Source of the DNA: an uncultured Bacteroidales bacterium
GTDB lineage: Bacteria; Bacteroidota; Bacteroidia; Bacteroidales; Paludibacteraceae
Assembly: GCA_944322025.1 (NCBI GenBank)
Contig: CALUOH010000010.1
Coordinates: 1-50,641 of the forward strand
Length of the DNA: 50,641 nucleotides
Direction: 5' to 3'
The position numbers and the translations under genes were made by a program. Below are positions 23,876 to 32,515 of this stretch, piece by piece (positions within the stretch are counted from its first letter, which is position 1; the number at the start of each line of letters is the position of its first letter). The notes beneath the pieces were generated by a model. It worked only from the letters and a program-made list of their open reading frames with translations. It made no database searches and was not told where the DNA came from.

Positions 23876-25597
23876 ATGACTAATCAATGGAACTTTAAAA
23901 AACTAACACCGGAACAAGAAGCAGAGCAGAAGAAGATAGCAGAACAGCTTGGGGTCTCTAAGGTATTGGCTAAATTGCTGATAGATCGGGGTATAAGGAC
24001 TATGGAGGATGCGCGCGCGTTCTTTTGTCCGGATTTGTCGCAGCTTCATGACCCATTCCTTATCAAGGATATGGATAAGGCGGTGGCACGTTTGAACCAT
24101 GCTCTCGCCACGCGGGAGAAGATTCTTATTTACGGTGACTACGATGTGGACGGAACGACTGCTGTGGCGTTGGTCTATACGTTTTTGCAGCAGTACACAT
24201 CGGACATAGATTTCTACATCCCCGACCGCTATATCGAGGGTTACGGGGTGTCAAAACAGGGTGTGGACTATGCCAAGGAGCACGGCATTACGCTTATAAT
24301 CTCGCTGGACTGCGGTATTAAGGCTATCGAGCGGGTGGAGTATGCCAAGTCGCTTGGTATAGATTTTATCATCTGCGACCATCATACGACTGACGATGTC
24401 TTGCCTGCAGCTGTGGCTGTCCTTGACAGCAAGCGTGCTGACGACACGTATCCGTACGAGCATCTGTCAGGGTGCGGGGTGGGCTTCAAGTTCATGCATG
24501 CCTTTGCGATGAGCAACGGTATAGAGTTCTCATGTCTCGAACCGCTGCTGGACTTTGTGGCGGTGAGCATAGCGTCGGACATAGTGCCAATCACGGGGGA
24601 GAACCGGGTGCTGGCATACTTCGGCATAAAGCGTCTGAACGAGATGCCGAGCCTCGGGCTAAGGTCAATCATCGAGGTGTGTCATTTGAAGGGTAAGGAG
24701 ATAACTATCAACGATATAGTGTTCAAGATAGGGCCTCGCATCAATGCTTCGGGCAGGATACAGTCGGGGCGAGAGGTGGTGGAGCTACTCGTGTCGAAGA
24801 ACAAGCATTTCGCACGGGAAAAGAGTTCTGACATAAACAGCTACAATGACGAGAGGCGCGATATAGACAAAAAGACTACTCAGGAAGCGAAGGAGGCAGT
24901 GTCGGCGGAGATGGTACGTACGCGTCGTTCGCTTGTGGTATATAACCCGGAGTGGCACAAGGGGATAGTCGGCATAGTGGCGTCACGGCTGACGGAGGAG
25001 TATTATAAGCCTACGGTCGTGCTGACCAAGGCTAACGGCATAGTCAGCGGCTCGGCGCGTTCGGTACACGGCTTTGACCTGTATAAGGCGATAGACAGCT
25101 GCCGGGATTTGCTTGAGAACTTCGGCGGGCATACGTACGCGGCAGGTCTGTCCATGAAGGAGGAGAACCTTGAAGCGTTTATCGAAGAGTTCGAGAGATA
25201 TGTTGCGGCTAATATAAAGGAGAGCCAGCTCATGCCGCATATAGATGTGGACGCGGAGTTGACTTTCAAGGAGATAACTCCGAGGTTTGTGAATACTCTC
25301 AAACGGTTTGAGCCATTCGGGCCTGGAAATCCAAAACCCACTTTCTGTACCCGTCGGGTGTATGACCATAATGACGGGAGCAGGATTGTAGGCCACGGGG
25401 GTGAACACCTTAAACTCGAACTGGAAGACGGGAGCGGGGCATGTGTGATGAACGGAATCGCTTTCCGCATGGGAGCATATTGCAAGGAGCTTAAATCGTT
25501 TACTCCTATGGATATATGCTATACGATAGAGGAGAACACATTTAATGGGTCTACTTCTACCCAACTCATGATAAGGGATATGAGAAGGTCAGAGTAG
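23876..25597 (+). CDS. recJ: Single-stranded-DNA-specific exonuclease RecJ
   Basis: A 573-aa DHH-family 5'-3' exonuclease acting in recombination and mismatch repair. Motif I DYDVDGTTA (about 83-91), the DHH motif ICDHHTTDD (about 166-174) and the DHHA1 segment GGHTYAAGLS (about 418-427) are all present, so the metal site looks intact. The C-terminal OB-like domain ends with a conserved-looking TQLMIRDMR. Length is normal. A good hairpin terminator follows at 25706-25752. Confidence 0.95.
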   Translation: MTNQWNFKKLTPEQEAEQKKIAEQLGVSKVLAKLLIDRGIRTMEDARAFFCPDLSQLHDPFLIKDMDKAVARLNHALATREKILIYGDYDVDGTTAVALVYTFLQQYTSDIDFYIPDRYIEGYGVSKQGVDYAKEHGITLIISLDCGIKAIERVEYAKSLGIDFIICDHHTTDDVLPAAVAVLDSKRADDTYPYEHLSGCGVGFKFMHAFAMSNGIEFSCLEPLLDFVAVSIASDIVPITGENRVLAYFGIKRLNEMPSLGLRSIIEVCHLKGKEITINDIVFKIGPRINASGRIQSGREVVELLVSKNKHFAREKSSDINSYNDERRDIDKKTTQEAKEAVSAEMVRTRRSLVVYNPEWHKGIVGIVASRLTEEYYKPTVVLTKANGIVSGSARSVHGFDLYKAIDSCRDLLENFGGHTYAAGLSMKEENLEAFIEEFERYVAANIKESQLMPHIDVDAELTFKEITPRFVNTLKRFEPFGPGNPKPTFCTRRVYDHNDGSRIVGHGGEHLKLELEDGSGACVMNGIAFRMGAYCKELKSFTPMDICYTIEENTFNGSTSTQLMIRDMRRSE

Positions 25598-25705
25598 GGT
25601 GGTGACCGACAGAGAGAAATACGCGCTATTACGCATCGGGGAGAAGGGTGTTGCCTGATGCGGGAGAGCGGGGCTGCAAAGTGCGGTTATTATGGCAAGA
25701 TGTGC

Positions 25706-25752
25706 GGCCGCAGCATAAGGAGAGCAGGATTTCCTTATGTTGCGGCCTTTTT
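25706..25752 (+). terminator. recJ terminator
   Basis: A 16-bp stem GGCCGCAGCATAAGGA / TCCTTATGTTGCGGCC (one G-U pair) followed by TTTTTG. Confidence 0.88.
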
Positions 25753-25856
25753 GTTGACGCGCTACGGCCAAAAGGAGGGATAGGCCGGGAGAAAATACGG
25801 GCGGACAAGAGACAGGGATGATGGGCATAACAGGCAATGCGGCAATGGGGTGTAAC

Positions 25857-26040
25857 TTTTGACACTTTTAGCACGAAAAAGGCGCAAGAACAACGACTTG
25901 CTAAGGAGAGGGTAGCGGGGAGGTAGCAGCAAGATAGCGGGAGGGTAGGTGTAAGGCTTGTGTATCAAAGGGTTATTGCCCATGTGCAGTATATCGCAGC
26001 AGTGTGTATTTGAAGTGAAATGTGGATTATGAGGAGTGTG
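25857..26040 (+). repeat. R2 dispersed intergenic repeat, copy c (most diverged)
   Basis: Follows the copy b order: GACACTTTTAGCACGAAAAA, GCGCAAGAA, GACTTGCTAAGGAG, GGGTAGCGGGGAGGTAGC, GATAGCGGGAGGGTAGG, then TATCAAAGGGTTA and a TTTGAAGTGAAATGTGG tail. Confidence 0.6.
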
Positions 26041-26079
26041 GATGTCGGTGGGGAATGACCGTTAATATACTGTCAGCGG

Positions 26080-26111
26080 TTTGCGTGATTATCATTATTT
26101 CTGTAACTTTG
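26080..26111 (+). promoter_or_regulatory. recR operon promoter
   Basis: The best full promoter on the plus strand: TTTG (26080-26083), a 20-nt spacer, then TAACTTTG (26104-26111). The start codon at 26169 leaves a leader of about 50 nt. Confidence 0.82.
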
Positions 26112-26168
26112 TGGTCACAAAACGGGGGCGGGGCGCGGTGCCCTGCCGAGTGAGGAAAGGGAGAAAGA

Positions 26169-26795
26169 ATGGCATCGCAGTCGATACAGCAATATCCGTC
26201 GCAACTGCTGGAGGAGGCAGTGAACGCATTCGCCAAGCTGCCGGGGATAGGCCGGAAGTCGGCTCTGCGCATGGCACTGCATGTGCTCCGTCAGCCGGAG
26301 GAGGAGACGGATGCGTTTGTGGAGGCAGTGCACAGGTTGAGGCATGATGTGGCTTACTGCGAGGTGTGCCACAATGTGTCGGACGGCGGGGTGTGCGAGA
26401 TTTGTGCAGACCAGTCGAGGGAGAGGCGTACGGTGTGTGTGGTGGAATCGGTGAAGGAGGTTATGCTCATAGAGAATACGGGGCAGTATCACGGCGTGTA
26501 TCATGTGCTGGGGGGTATTATCTCGCCTATCAACGGCATAGGACCGGGGGATATCGAGATTGCATCGCTGGTGGAGAGAGTGGCAGCAGGCGGGGTGGAC
26601 GAGGTGGTGCTCGCGCTTAACCCGACGATGGAGGGCGACACGACGAGTTTCTATATATACAGAAAACTGGCGGATTACGGGGTGAAAATCACTACGATAG
26701 CACGTGGTATAGCCATTGGCGACGACCTCGAATATGCGGATGAGGTGACTCTCGGACGCTCGATAGTAAACAGGGTTTCATACCAGACAATATGA
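26169..26795 (+). CDS. recR: Recombination mediator protein RecR
   Basis: A 208-aa protein of normal length. The helix-hairpin-helix [18 protein letters not shown] (about 21-38) binds DNA. The zinc finger is CEVC (60-63) with CEIC (74-77), and a Toprim domain follows ([16 protein letters not shown], about 92-107). RecR works with RecO/RecF to load RecA at gaps. It overlaps the next gene by 4 nt (ATGA). Confidence 0.96.
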   Translation: MASQSIQQYPSQLLEEAVNAFAKLPGIGRKSALRMALHVLRQPEEETDAFVEAVHRLRHDVAYCEVCHNVSDGGVCEICADQSRERRTVCVVESVKEVMLIENTGQYHGVYHVLGGIISPINGIGPGDIEIASLVERVAAGGVDEVVLALNPTMEGDTTSFYIYRKLADYGVKITTIARGIAIGDDLEYADEVTLGRSIVNRVSYQTI

Positions 26796-27262
26796 CTACG
26801 AACAAGACTTATATCGTGATGACGGTCTACTATGTCATGCTGCTGCTTGCGATAGTGGCAGCGATGGTGGGGTATCATTATTCTGGACAGCTGGGTGTCT
26901 ATATACCGCAGGATGACCCTCTGAACAGGGGGCTGTATACATTCATGATACTCTATACGATAGTGACTTTGCCTATTGCGCTGAAGCTGTACAGCGTGGG
27001 CGAACGCAAGGCGAGGAAATTGGCAGACCGCGCGGAGAGGGAGCGACGCATCATGTGGTACGGCGTGGCGAAGGTGTCTGTGATAGGGCTGGGGTTTGTT
27101 GCCAACATACTTCTGTTCTATATGTTGAGGGAAACGTCCATGCTCTATATGGCGGGCATATCGGCGATAGGGATGCTTTTCGCGAAGCCCAAGCGGAAGG
27201 ATATGTTCCGTCAGGAGGAAGAGGATGAAGCGCCGGCAGAGGGAGGGGAAGAGAAGAAGTGA
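26792..27262 (+). CDS. Four-helix integral membrane protein, unknown function
   Basis: A 156-aa protein not matched to a named family. Hydrophobic segments are near 8-27, 47-65, 91-110 and 114-126, with a basic loop between the second and third ([15 protein letters not shown]) and a soluble acidic C-terminal tail ([15 protein letters not shown]). The tail is likely cytosolic by the positive-inside rule. It is translationally coupled to recR by ATGA and precedes the HAD gene by 24 nt. Context gives no function. Confidence 0.8.
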   Translation: MTTNKTYIVMTVYYVMLLLAIVAAMVGYHYSGQLGVYIPQDDPLNRGLYTFMILYTIVTLPIALKLYSVGERKARKLADRAERERRIMWYGVAKVSVIGLGFVANILLFYMLRETSMLYMAGISAIGMLFAKPKRKDMFRQEEEDEAPAEGGEEKK

Positions 27263-27286
27263 ACGAACAAACCAATCAACACCAAT

Positions 27287-27706
27287 ATGGTTATAGCAGT
27301 AGATTTTGACGGGACGATAGTGGAGCACGCATATCCGAAGATAGGGAGACCCATACCGTTTGCCATAGATGTGCTCAAGAAGTTGCAGAGCGAGTGCCAT
27401 CATCAGCTTGTGCTGTGGTCGGTGAGGGAGGGGAAGCTGCTCGATGAGGCTGTGGAGTATTGCAGGGAGAGGGGGCTGGAGTTTTTCGCGGTGAACAGCC
27501 GTTATCCGGACGAGGAGTATGACCCGGCGCACAGCGCGCGCAAGCTGGATGTGGATATGTTTATAGATGACCGTAATGTGGGCGGACTGCCGGACTGGGG
27601 GGTCATATACCGTATGGTAAAGTATGGGGAGACGTTCGAGACGGCATACGCCAATGCCGCAGGCGGACAGAAGAAGAAGGGGCTGTTCGGGCTGTTCTCG
27701 AAATGA
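27287..27706 (+). CDS. Small HAD-like phosphatase
   Basis: A 139-aa HAD-superfamily protein. The nucleophile motif is DFDGT (residues 6-10), the second motif is VLWSVREG (about 43-50), and the metal-binding motif is FIDDRNVGG (about 91-99). Cap domains are missing, as in small C0-type phosphatases of Bacteroidota annotated only as hydrolases. The substrate is unknown. A Lys/Gly-rich tail (GGQKKKGLFGLFSK) ends the protein. Confidence 0.85.
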   Translation: MVIAVDFDGTIVEHAYPKIGRPIPFAIDVLKKLQSECHHQLVLWSVREGKLLDEAVEYCRERGLEFFAVNSRYPDEEYDPAHSARKLDVDMFIDDRNVGGLPDWGVIYRMVKYGETFETAYANAAGGQKKKGLFGLFSK

Positions 27707-27791
27707 AACGGGCGCATGGACGGACGAGAATGACCGCATGGACGGGGACTGAGTAATCACAAAAACGGAACAAAGTAAAGGATATACAGAT

Positions 27792-28301
27792 ATGATACAA
27801 CGCATACAATCGCTCTATTTGCTCATAGTGTTCATACTTTCGATGGTGACACTGCTGTCGCCAGTCATGGAACTGGCATCGGACAGCTCGTATTACAGGC
27901 TGACGGTGAGCGGTCTTGAGGAGAGAGTGGCAGAGAGTGCAGTGGCGGGAGAAGTGCCTGCCGAGGAGAGGGAAGGCAGGCATACGGAGACAGTGGACCA
28001 CGCATGGATGCTGGTAGTGATGTCGGCTATCATTCCGCTTATTACGCTTGTCACTATCTGGCTATACAAGCACAGGCAGTTGCAAATAAGGCTTACGGTG
28101 TTTAACTCGCTGCTCATGCTGGGCTACTACGGCATGTTTTTCCTGTATCTGTATTATTTCAAGGGCAGATATGAGGCGGAGGCGGTGCATGTGCTGTTGC
28201 CTGCGATTTTCCCTCTTGTATGTATAGTGCTCAATATATTGGCTATAAGGGGTATAGCTAAGGATGATGCGCTGGTGAAGTCGTATGAGAGGCTGAGGTG
28301 A
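27792..28301 (+). CDS. DUF4293 family membrane protein
   Basis: A 169-aa protein beginning MIQRIQSLYLLIVFIL, the hallmark start of DUF4293, a Bacteroidota-specific family. Four transmembrane helices are visible (about 6-28, 76-96, 101-122, 134-156), with an extracytoplasmic acidic loop between the first two. Function is unknown. It is probably the last gene of the recR string and is followed by a hairpin shared with the convergent SRPBCC gene. Confidence 0.9.
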   Translation: MIQRIQSLYLLIVFILSMVTLLSPVMELASDSSYYRLTVSGLEERVAESAVAGEVPAEEREGRHTETVDHAWMLVVMSAIIPLITLVTIWLYKHRQLQIRLTVFNSLLMLGYYGMFFLYLYYFKGRYEAEAVHVLLPAIFPLVCIVLNILAIRGIAKDDALVKSYERLR

Positions 28302-28352
28302 GGGCAAGCAGTGCCGACTGCGGATATAGAGTAAGACGCGGACATTTGAAAT

Positions 28353-28396
28353 ACAGGCGCAGGACATAACCATTTACGGGTTGTGTCCTGCGCCTG
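28353..28396. terminator. Bidirectional hairpin between convergent genes
   Basis: An approximately 18-bp stem ACAGGCGCAGGACATAACC / GGGTTGTGTCCTGCGCCTGT with a short loop, lying between stops at 28301 (plus) and 28429 (minus). There is no T-run on either side. Confidence 0.75.
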
Positions 28397-28428
28397 TGTT
28401 ATCCGATAGTGCGGACTTGGCGGGCAAG

Positions 28429-28842
28429 TCAACGGTTGAGGGCGGTGGCGAGCATCTCGGCCATCTGCTCAACGCCCTGCTCAAGTTTGTTGCCTATCAT
28501 GGGCTTGAACATTAGCGGGATGTCGGCCTTAACCGTGATTTTCATGCGCGTGTCGTTGTCAGATACGCCCACGAGCTGAATCCACAGATTGAACTGTATG
28601 GGAAGGTTGTCCGCGCCGAACTTGACGGTCTTGTACGGGTCACGATCAACAATCCTGAAAGTCACCTTGCCTATCGGGTCAATTGTCGCGCTTGCCGTGT
28701 CGGCCGTGAACTCCAAGTCCTTCACCTTGTCGGCAGGGATATGCTGCTTGAAGTTTTCCAGGTGGGTAAGGTCGGACAGCAGTCCGAAGATTTGTTCCTG
28801 CGGTTTAAGAATCTGTTTCTGTTTACTCTCGTATGTGCTCAT
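28429..28842 (-). CDS. SRPBCC (START-like) family protein
   Basis: A 137-aa protein with the polyketide cyclase/START-like fold. It begins MSTYESKQKQILKPQEQIF and continues with LLSDLTHLENFKQHIP, and ends in a long helix (GNKLEQGVEQMAEMLATALNR) that lines the ligand pocket in this fold. The ligand is unknown. It overlaps aroK by 4 nt (ATGA at 28839-28842), so the two are co-translated. Cytosolic. Confidence 0.87.
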   Translation of the reverse strand: MSTYESKQKQILKPQEQIFGLLSDLTHLENFKQHIPADKVKDLEFTADTASATIDPIGKVTFRIVDRDPYKTVKFGADNLPIQFNLWIQLVGVSDNDTRMKITVKADIPLMFKPMIGNKLEQGVEQMAEMLATALNR

Positions 28843-29363
28843 CGATTACTTCTCCTGTGTCTGTTAACAATGTCGTATATGGAGCGTGGGGCTATGCCGT
28901 CGGCTGAGGGGACTGTGAACATGGCGCGGCTGTAAAACCGTTCCCTCTCTCCGAGCATGCGCCTTATCTCATCAACAAGCCCATCGCCGTCAGCGGCGGC
29001 GAGCAGCGGGCGCGACTGGCAGTAGCCTTTCAGCCTGCTACAAAGTACTTCGGCATCGGCCTTGAGGTATATGGTTAGCCCGCTGGCGTTCATGAAGTCC
29101 ATGTTGTCGAGGAAACAGGGAGTACCGCCACCAGTGGCGATGACGGAGCCGTCACGCGAGGCGAGAGAGTGCAGCGTATGCCGCTCAATCTCGCGGAATG
29201 CGGCTTCGCCCTTACGGCTGAATATGTCGGATATGCTCATTGCCGTCACGCGCTCAATCTCAGAGTCGAGGTCAATGAACGGCAGTCCGAGCATGACAGC
29301 GGCCTGCATGCCGTATGTCGATTTGCCCGAGCCCATGAATCCCCAAAGAAATACACACTCCAT
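28839..29363 (-). CDS. aroK: Shikimate kinase
   Basis: A 174-aa enzyme phosphorylating shikimate in aromatic amino acid synthesis. Walker A GFMGSGKST (8-16), shikimate-binding LDSEIE (about 32-37) and GGGTPCF (about 78-84), and the late R in PLL.....D lid region are present. Residue 19 and on (GMQAAVMLGLPFIDLD) match the family. Length is normal. Confidence 0.94.
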   Translation of the reverse strand: MECVFLWGFMGSGKSTYGMQAAVMLGLPFIDLDSEIERVTAMSISDIFSRKGEAAFREIERHTLHSLASRDGSVIATGGGTPCFLDNMDFMNASGLTIYLKADAEVLCSRLKGYCQSRPLLAAADGDGLVDEIRRMLGERERFYSRAMFTVPSADGIAPRSIYDIVNRHRRSNR

Positions 29364-29370
29364 ACAGTTA

Positions 29371-29424
29371 TAAAAAGAACGGGGGACACCCGCGATTTGG
29401 AGTCAACGGATATTCCCCCGTGTC
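29371..29424 (-). terminator. ridA terminator
   Basis: On the minus strand ACGGGGGAA and TCCCCCGT pair across a ~26-nt loop, followed by TCTTTTTAT. It sits between ridA and aroK. Confidence 0.6.
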
Positions 29425-29436
29425 TGATTACAAATG

Positions 29437-29814
29437 TTATTTGCCTGCGATGGTCTCAATCTCAACGAGTGCGCCCATAGGCAGAGCCTTTACTGCAAAG
29501 GCTGAACGCGCGGGGCATTCGCTCTGGTAGTACTGTTTGTAGACTTCGTTCATAGCGGCGAAGTCAGCCATGTCAGAGAGGAAGACAGTGGTCTTAACCA
29601 CGTCGGCGAAGGTGTAGCCTGCCTCATCGAGTATGGCTTTCACGTTTTTGAGAGACTGGTGGGTCTGCTCAGCAACGCCGCCCTCGGCGAATTTGCCAGT
29701 GGCGGGGTCTATGGGCAGCTGTCCGGAGATGAACAACATGCCGTTTACCTGTGTCGCCTGACTGTAAGGCCCTATGGCCGCAGGCGCATTTTTTGTAGCG
29801 ATTACTTTCTTCAT
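29437..29814 (-). CDS. ridA: RidA family enamine/imine deaminase
   Basis: A 125-aa protein of normal length. It hydrolyses reactive enamines/imines (2-aminoacrylate) made by PLP enzymes. Signature segments are IGPYSQA (14-20), FISGQLPIDP (28-37), the catalytic Arg in CPARSAFAV (about 100-108) and VEIETIA near the end. Cytosolic trimer in the family. It lies 35 nt after the TPR gene. Confidence 0.95.
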   Translation of the reverse strand: MKKVIATKNAPAAIGPYSQATQVNGMLFISGQLPIDPATGKFAEGGVAEQTHQSLKNVKAILDEAGYTFADVVKTTVFLSDMADFAAMNEVYKQYYQSECPARSAFAVKALPMGALVEIETIAGK

Positions 29815-29849
29815 AATTAATCAGTGATTAAATAAATTGGTTGTATAGT

Positions 29850-32057
29850 TTAAGTGTCTTGTCTGTCGGATGTACGGGCGGCGGCGAAGAGCTTTGTCTC
29901 CGGTATCATGACCGCCGTCTCAACGCAGCCCTCCATTTCCCTGCGGTCGAGGCCGAAGAGCGCGAGGGTCTTTCCGTCGGTCATGAGGCCGCTGAACGCG
30001 GGCACATCGCGCGATGTCATGGCGAGGAGCCTGTAGTAGCAGCGCATGGCCTCGTCGTCCTGTCCTATCCTTTTGCAGAGGTGACCCATGTAGAGGAGGT
30101 CGCGTCTTTCAATCAGTCCCGTGCGGCTGGTCTCACCGGCGAGACGGGTGAGGTAGGTCATGGCCTTTTCAAACTCCTGTATGTTGACCAGAGCTTCCAC
30201 GAGCGCCCTCAGTACCTTGGGCTGTCCGGGGGTCAGATAGTCGAGCTTGAAGAGCAGGCGCGATGCGTCGGCGTGCCGTCCAAGCGAGATGTAGAGGTCG
30301 GCCAGACGGAATATGACTTTGCCGTTCTCGCTGTCCAACGCGTATATCTTTTCGAGATAAGCGAGGTATGACGCGCTGTCGCCAAGCAGCTTGTAGTTCT
30401 TGGCTATGGCGTTGAGAGTCCACAGGTCATCGGGTTGCAGCGTGTCGGCAATGCTGTATGCCTCTATGGCATCGAGGTATTCGCCGGTCTTGTAGCATGC
30501 GAAGCCGAGTTTCTGGTAGAAAGCCACGTCAGGTACGGTCTCTTTAGAGAGCGTGCGGTACATCTCTTTCGCCTGCGCGTAGCAGTCCTTTTCAAAGAAG
30601 AACTCGCAGAGGCGGCGGCGTATGTCGATGTCATGGAAGAGCATGGTGTAGACTGGGCTTTTGTAGAGTTGCAGTGCCTCTTCGAGCGGGGAGGGGAAGT
30701 CCTTGTGCTGCGGGAAGAGGTTGTAGAAGCGGTAGAGGTCCTGCACGTATTGCCGCACACAGAGCTTGTATGTCACGGCGGGGGCCTGCCAGCGTTCGGA
30801 GTTGTCGTCCTCTTTCATCTGCCTGAGCTGTTCAGCAAGCCCCGCCTGCATCTGTGCGAGCCTGTTCTGCGGCATCTGCGCGATGCTGAGGAAGAAAGAG
30901 TATTTGTCAGAGTTGCATAGCTGCGGGTTGGCGGCCAGTATGTTTATGGTTTCGGAGGCATCGCCGCTGAAGATGTGGGCTATGCCGGTCATGCGGCGGT
31001 CGAAGGGGAGAAACCAGCGGCTTATGTGCCTGAAGAACGGGAAGCTTTTCAGCGGGGCGAATGTCGAGACGTAGACATCGGCACCTTTGAGCTGTAATTC
31101 GCTGAACTCGCGGAGCTTGTCGGCTATGCCGCTGTCTTCCAGCATGTCCTGCCACTTGGGGTTGAGCATGTCGTCATCGTCCTCCTGCATGGTGTGTTTC
31201 ACTTTGGCGGAGGCTTTCATCATCTCCGGCATTATGTCGGTCATGATTTTGTCCGTGATGCGTTTGTTTTCGGAGGTGCGTACTATCTGTGTGTAGGCGT
31301 ATTCCAAGTCGGATATGTTGTCGTCGCCGTGAATGAGGCAGGAGAGCAGGCTCATGTTCTTTTCATCGGTGAGAAGCATGTCGTGATGGCGTGCTATGAC
31401 GAGCAGGAGGCTTATCGCGACGCGGGCCTTTATCTCGTGGCATGTGCCGCCGTAGAGGGAGAAGAGGAAGGAGATTTTACGCGGGTCGTAGCGGCGGAGC
31501 AGGCTGAGCGTCAGCGCGGAGATGGCCACAGTCCTGACCAGCAGCGGCATGTCCTCGTCGGCCATGAGGCGCGCGGTCTCGATTTCGTCGCTGTCTGTCC
31601 ATCGGCCGCCGAGCCAGAGGCACTCGAAGAGTTCGCTGATGAGGCTCTCGAATTCGGGGCTGAACGCGGCAGCTCCGGGTGAGGGGGCGTGATGACGGAG
31701 GGAGGCGCATGTGTCGGCCAAAGAGGTGTGCTTCTGCCCGAATATGCGCATGTGCATGTATTCGTATGAGGAGGAGTAGCGGACGAAGAGCATCTCGCAC
31801 AGGTCGTCGAGGAGCGAGAGCATGTCGCTGCGGAGTCTGTGTATGAATTTTTCGCGGTCGGGGTCTTCTGCTTTCCTGTATCTGTATATCAGCATCTGGC
31901 TGTAGAGCAGGGAGCAGTCGTCGAGGCGAGAAGCGATTTTCCATTCGGCCGCTTCGTCGGATAGCTGTCTGAGCAGGGTGAACGCGAAGGCCAGACTGCC
32001 GCCGCAAATGGCTTCAGCCGCCTGCTTTTTTATGTCGTTGACATCGTTTGCCGTCAT
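29850..32057 (-). CDS. Large TPR-repeat protein, unknown function
   Basis: 735 aa from ATG 32057 (MTANDVNDIKK). I prefer this to the upstream ATG at 32186 because a consensus promoter -7 box lies at 32156-32163, inside the longer frame, and the extra N terminus is not protein-like. The first ~480 residues are helical with no recognised domain. Tetratricopeptide repeats occupy about 500-700 (YQKLGFACYKTGEYLDAIEA, LNAIAKNYKLLGDSASYLAY, FRLADLYISLGRHADASRLL). No signal peptide is visible, so it is probably a cytosolic scaffold. Related Bacteroidales proteins are annotated only as TPR-containing. Confidence 0.85.
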   Translation of the reverse strand: MTANDVNDIKKQAAEAICGGSLAFAFTLLRQLSDEAAEWKIASRLDDCSLLYSQMLIYRYRKAEDPDREKFIHRLRSDMLSLLDDLCEMLFVRYSSSYEYMHMRIFGQKHTSLADTCASLRHHAPSPGAAAFSPEFESLISELFECLWLGGRWTDSDEIETARLMADEDMPLLVRTVAISALTLSLLRRYDPRKISFLFSLYGGTCHEIKARVAISLLLVIARHHDMLLTDEKNMSLLSCLIHGDDNISDLEYAYTQIVRTSENKRITDKIMTDIMPEMMKASAKVKHTMQEDDDDMLNPKWQDMLEDSGIADKLREFSELQLKGADVYVSTFAPLKSFPFFRHISRWFLPFDRRMTGIAHIFSGDASETINILAANPQLCNSDKYSFFLSIAQMPQNRLAQMQAGLAEQLRQMKEDDNSERWQAPAVTYKLCVRQYVQDLYRFYNLFPQHKDFPSPLEEALQLYKSPVYTMLFHDIDIRRRLCEFFFEKDCYAQAKEMYRTLSKETVPDVAFYQKLGFACYKTGEYLDAIEAYSIADTLQPDDLWTLNAIAKNYKLLGDSASYLAYLEKIYALDSENGKVIFRLADLYISLGRHADASRLLFKLDYLTPGQPKVLRALVEALVNIQEFEKAMTYLTRLAGETSRTGLIERRDLLYMGHLCKRIGQDDEAMRCYYRLLAMTSRDVPAFSGLMTDGKTLALFGLDRREMEGCVETAVMIPETKLFAAARTSDRQDT

Positions 32058-32155
32058 AAGAGTAGTGTCGTGTATGTCCCATGTCCCCACTGTGCCGGCC
32101 GAGGGCCGGAGGGGTGAGGCTACGGCATGGGTGTGCCGGTTACGGTTGTCCAGTA

Positions 32156-32187
32156 CAAAGGTAGTGAAATCCGCAGAGAGAGGCAAC
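32156..32187 (-). promoter_or_regulatory. Promoter of the TPR gene
   Basis: On the minus strand -7 TACCTTTG (32156-32163) lies 20 nt downstream of GTTG (32184-32187). It decides the downstream start codon at 32057. Confidence 0.72.
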
Positions 32188-32245
32188 GGTGCGTGGAGAT
32201 TTTTTGCGGAGAGGGCGGGGAGATAGTGGGGAGAGGCTTCGGAGG

Positions 32246-32302
32246 GGCTGGCTGACGGCTGGCTCGAGAATACGTGTTTTTAACCTTGATTTGCATTTGA
32301 GG
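32246..32302 (+). repeat. R1 dispersed intergenic repeat, copy 5
   Basis: 5' arm GGCTGGCTGACGGCTGGCT, then CGAGAATACGTGTTTTTAAC and CTTGATTTGCATTTGAGG. One base differs in the core (GAATACG). Confidence 0.8.
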
Positions 32303-32350
32303 AGGGTAAGAAGGGTTGGAGGGGGGCCTGAGGGTAGGGAGGGGCTTCGG

Positions 32351-32408
32351 TGGGTGTCCGTAGCCGCTCCGGCGAGAGTACGTGTTTTTAACCTATTTTA
32401 TAGGTGGA
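32351..32408 (+). repeat. R1 dispersed intergenic repeat, copy 6
   Basis: 5' arm TGGGTGTCCGTAGCCGCTCC, then GCGAGAGTACGTGTTTTTAA and CCTATTTTATAGGTGG. The 3' arm CCTATTTTATAGG is itself a short dyad. Confidence 0.78.
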
Positions 32409-32437
32409 GCGTATTGGCGGATATGGGTGCGGAGAAT

Positions 32438-32474
32438 AATCGCCCCCGGCTGACACTCTCAGCCGGGGGCGATT
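32438..32474 (-). terminator. Terminator of the padR-PspC operon
   Basis: A perfect 16-bp stem AATCGCCCCCGGCTGA / TCAGCCGGGGGCGATT with a 5-nt loop. The minus-strand sequence continues ATTCTCC, so the T-run is weak but the stem is very strong. Confidence 0.82.
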
Positions 32475-32515
32475 CACGAATATTTATATCAACTAAAAAC
32501 TTGTCTGTGATGCGG

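Larger units (their letters stand above)
25598..26168. other. Spacer recJ / recR with R2 copy c
   Basis: Contains the recJ terminator, R2 copy c (about 25857-26040) and a full consensus promoter for recR (26080-26111). No gene is supported. Confidence 0.65.
32058..32515. other. Spacer TPR gene / PspC gene with two R1 copies
   Basis: Contains the TPR gene leader and promoter, R1 copies 5 and 6 on the plus strand within a G-rich stretch, and the terminator of the PspC operon. Confidence 0.65.
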
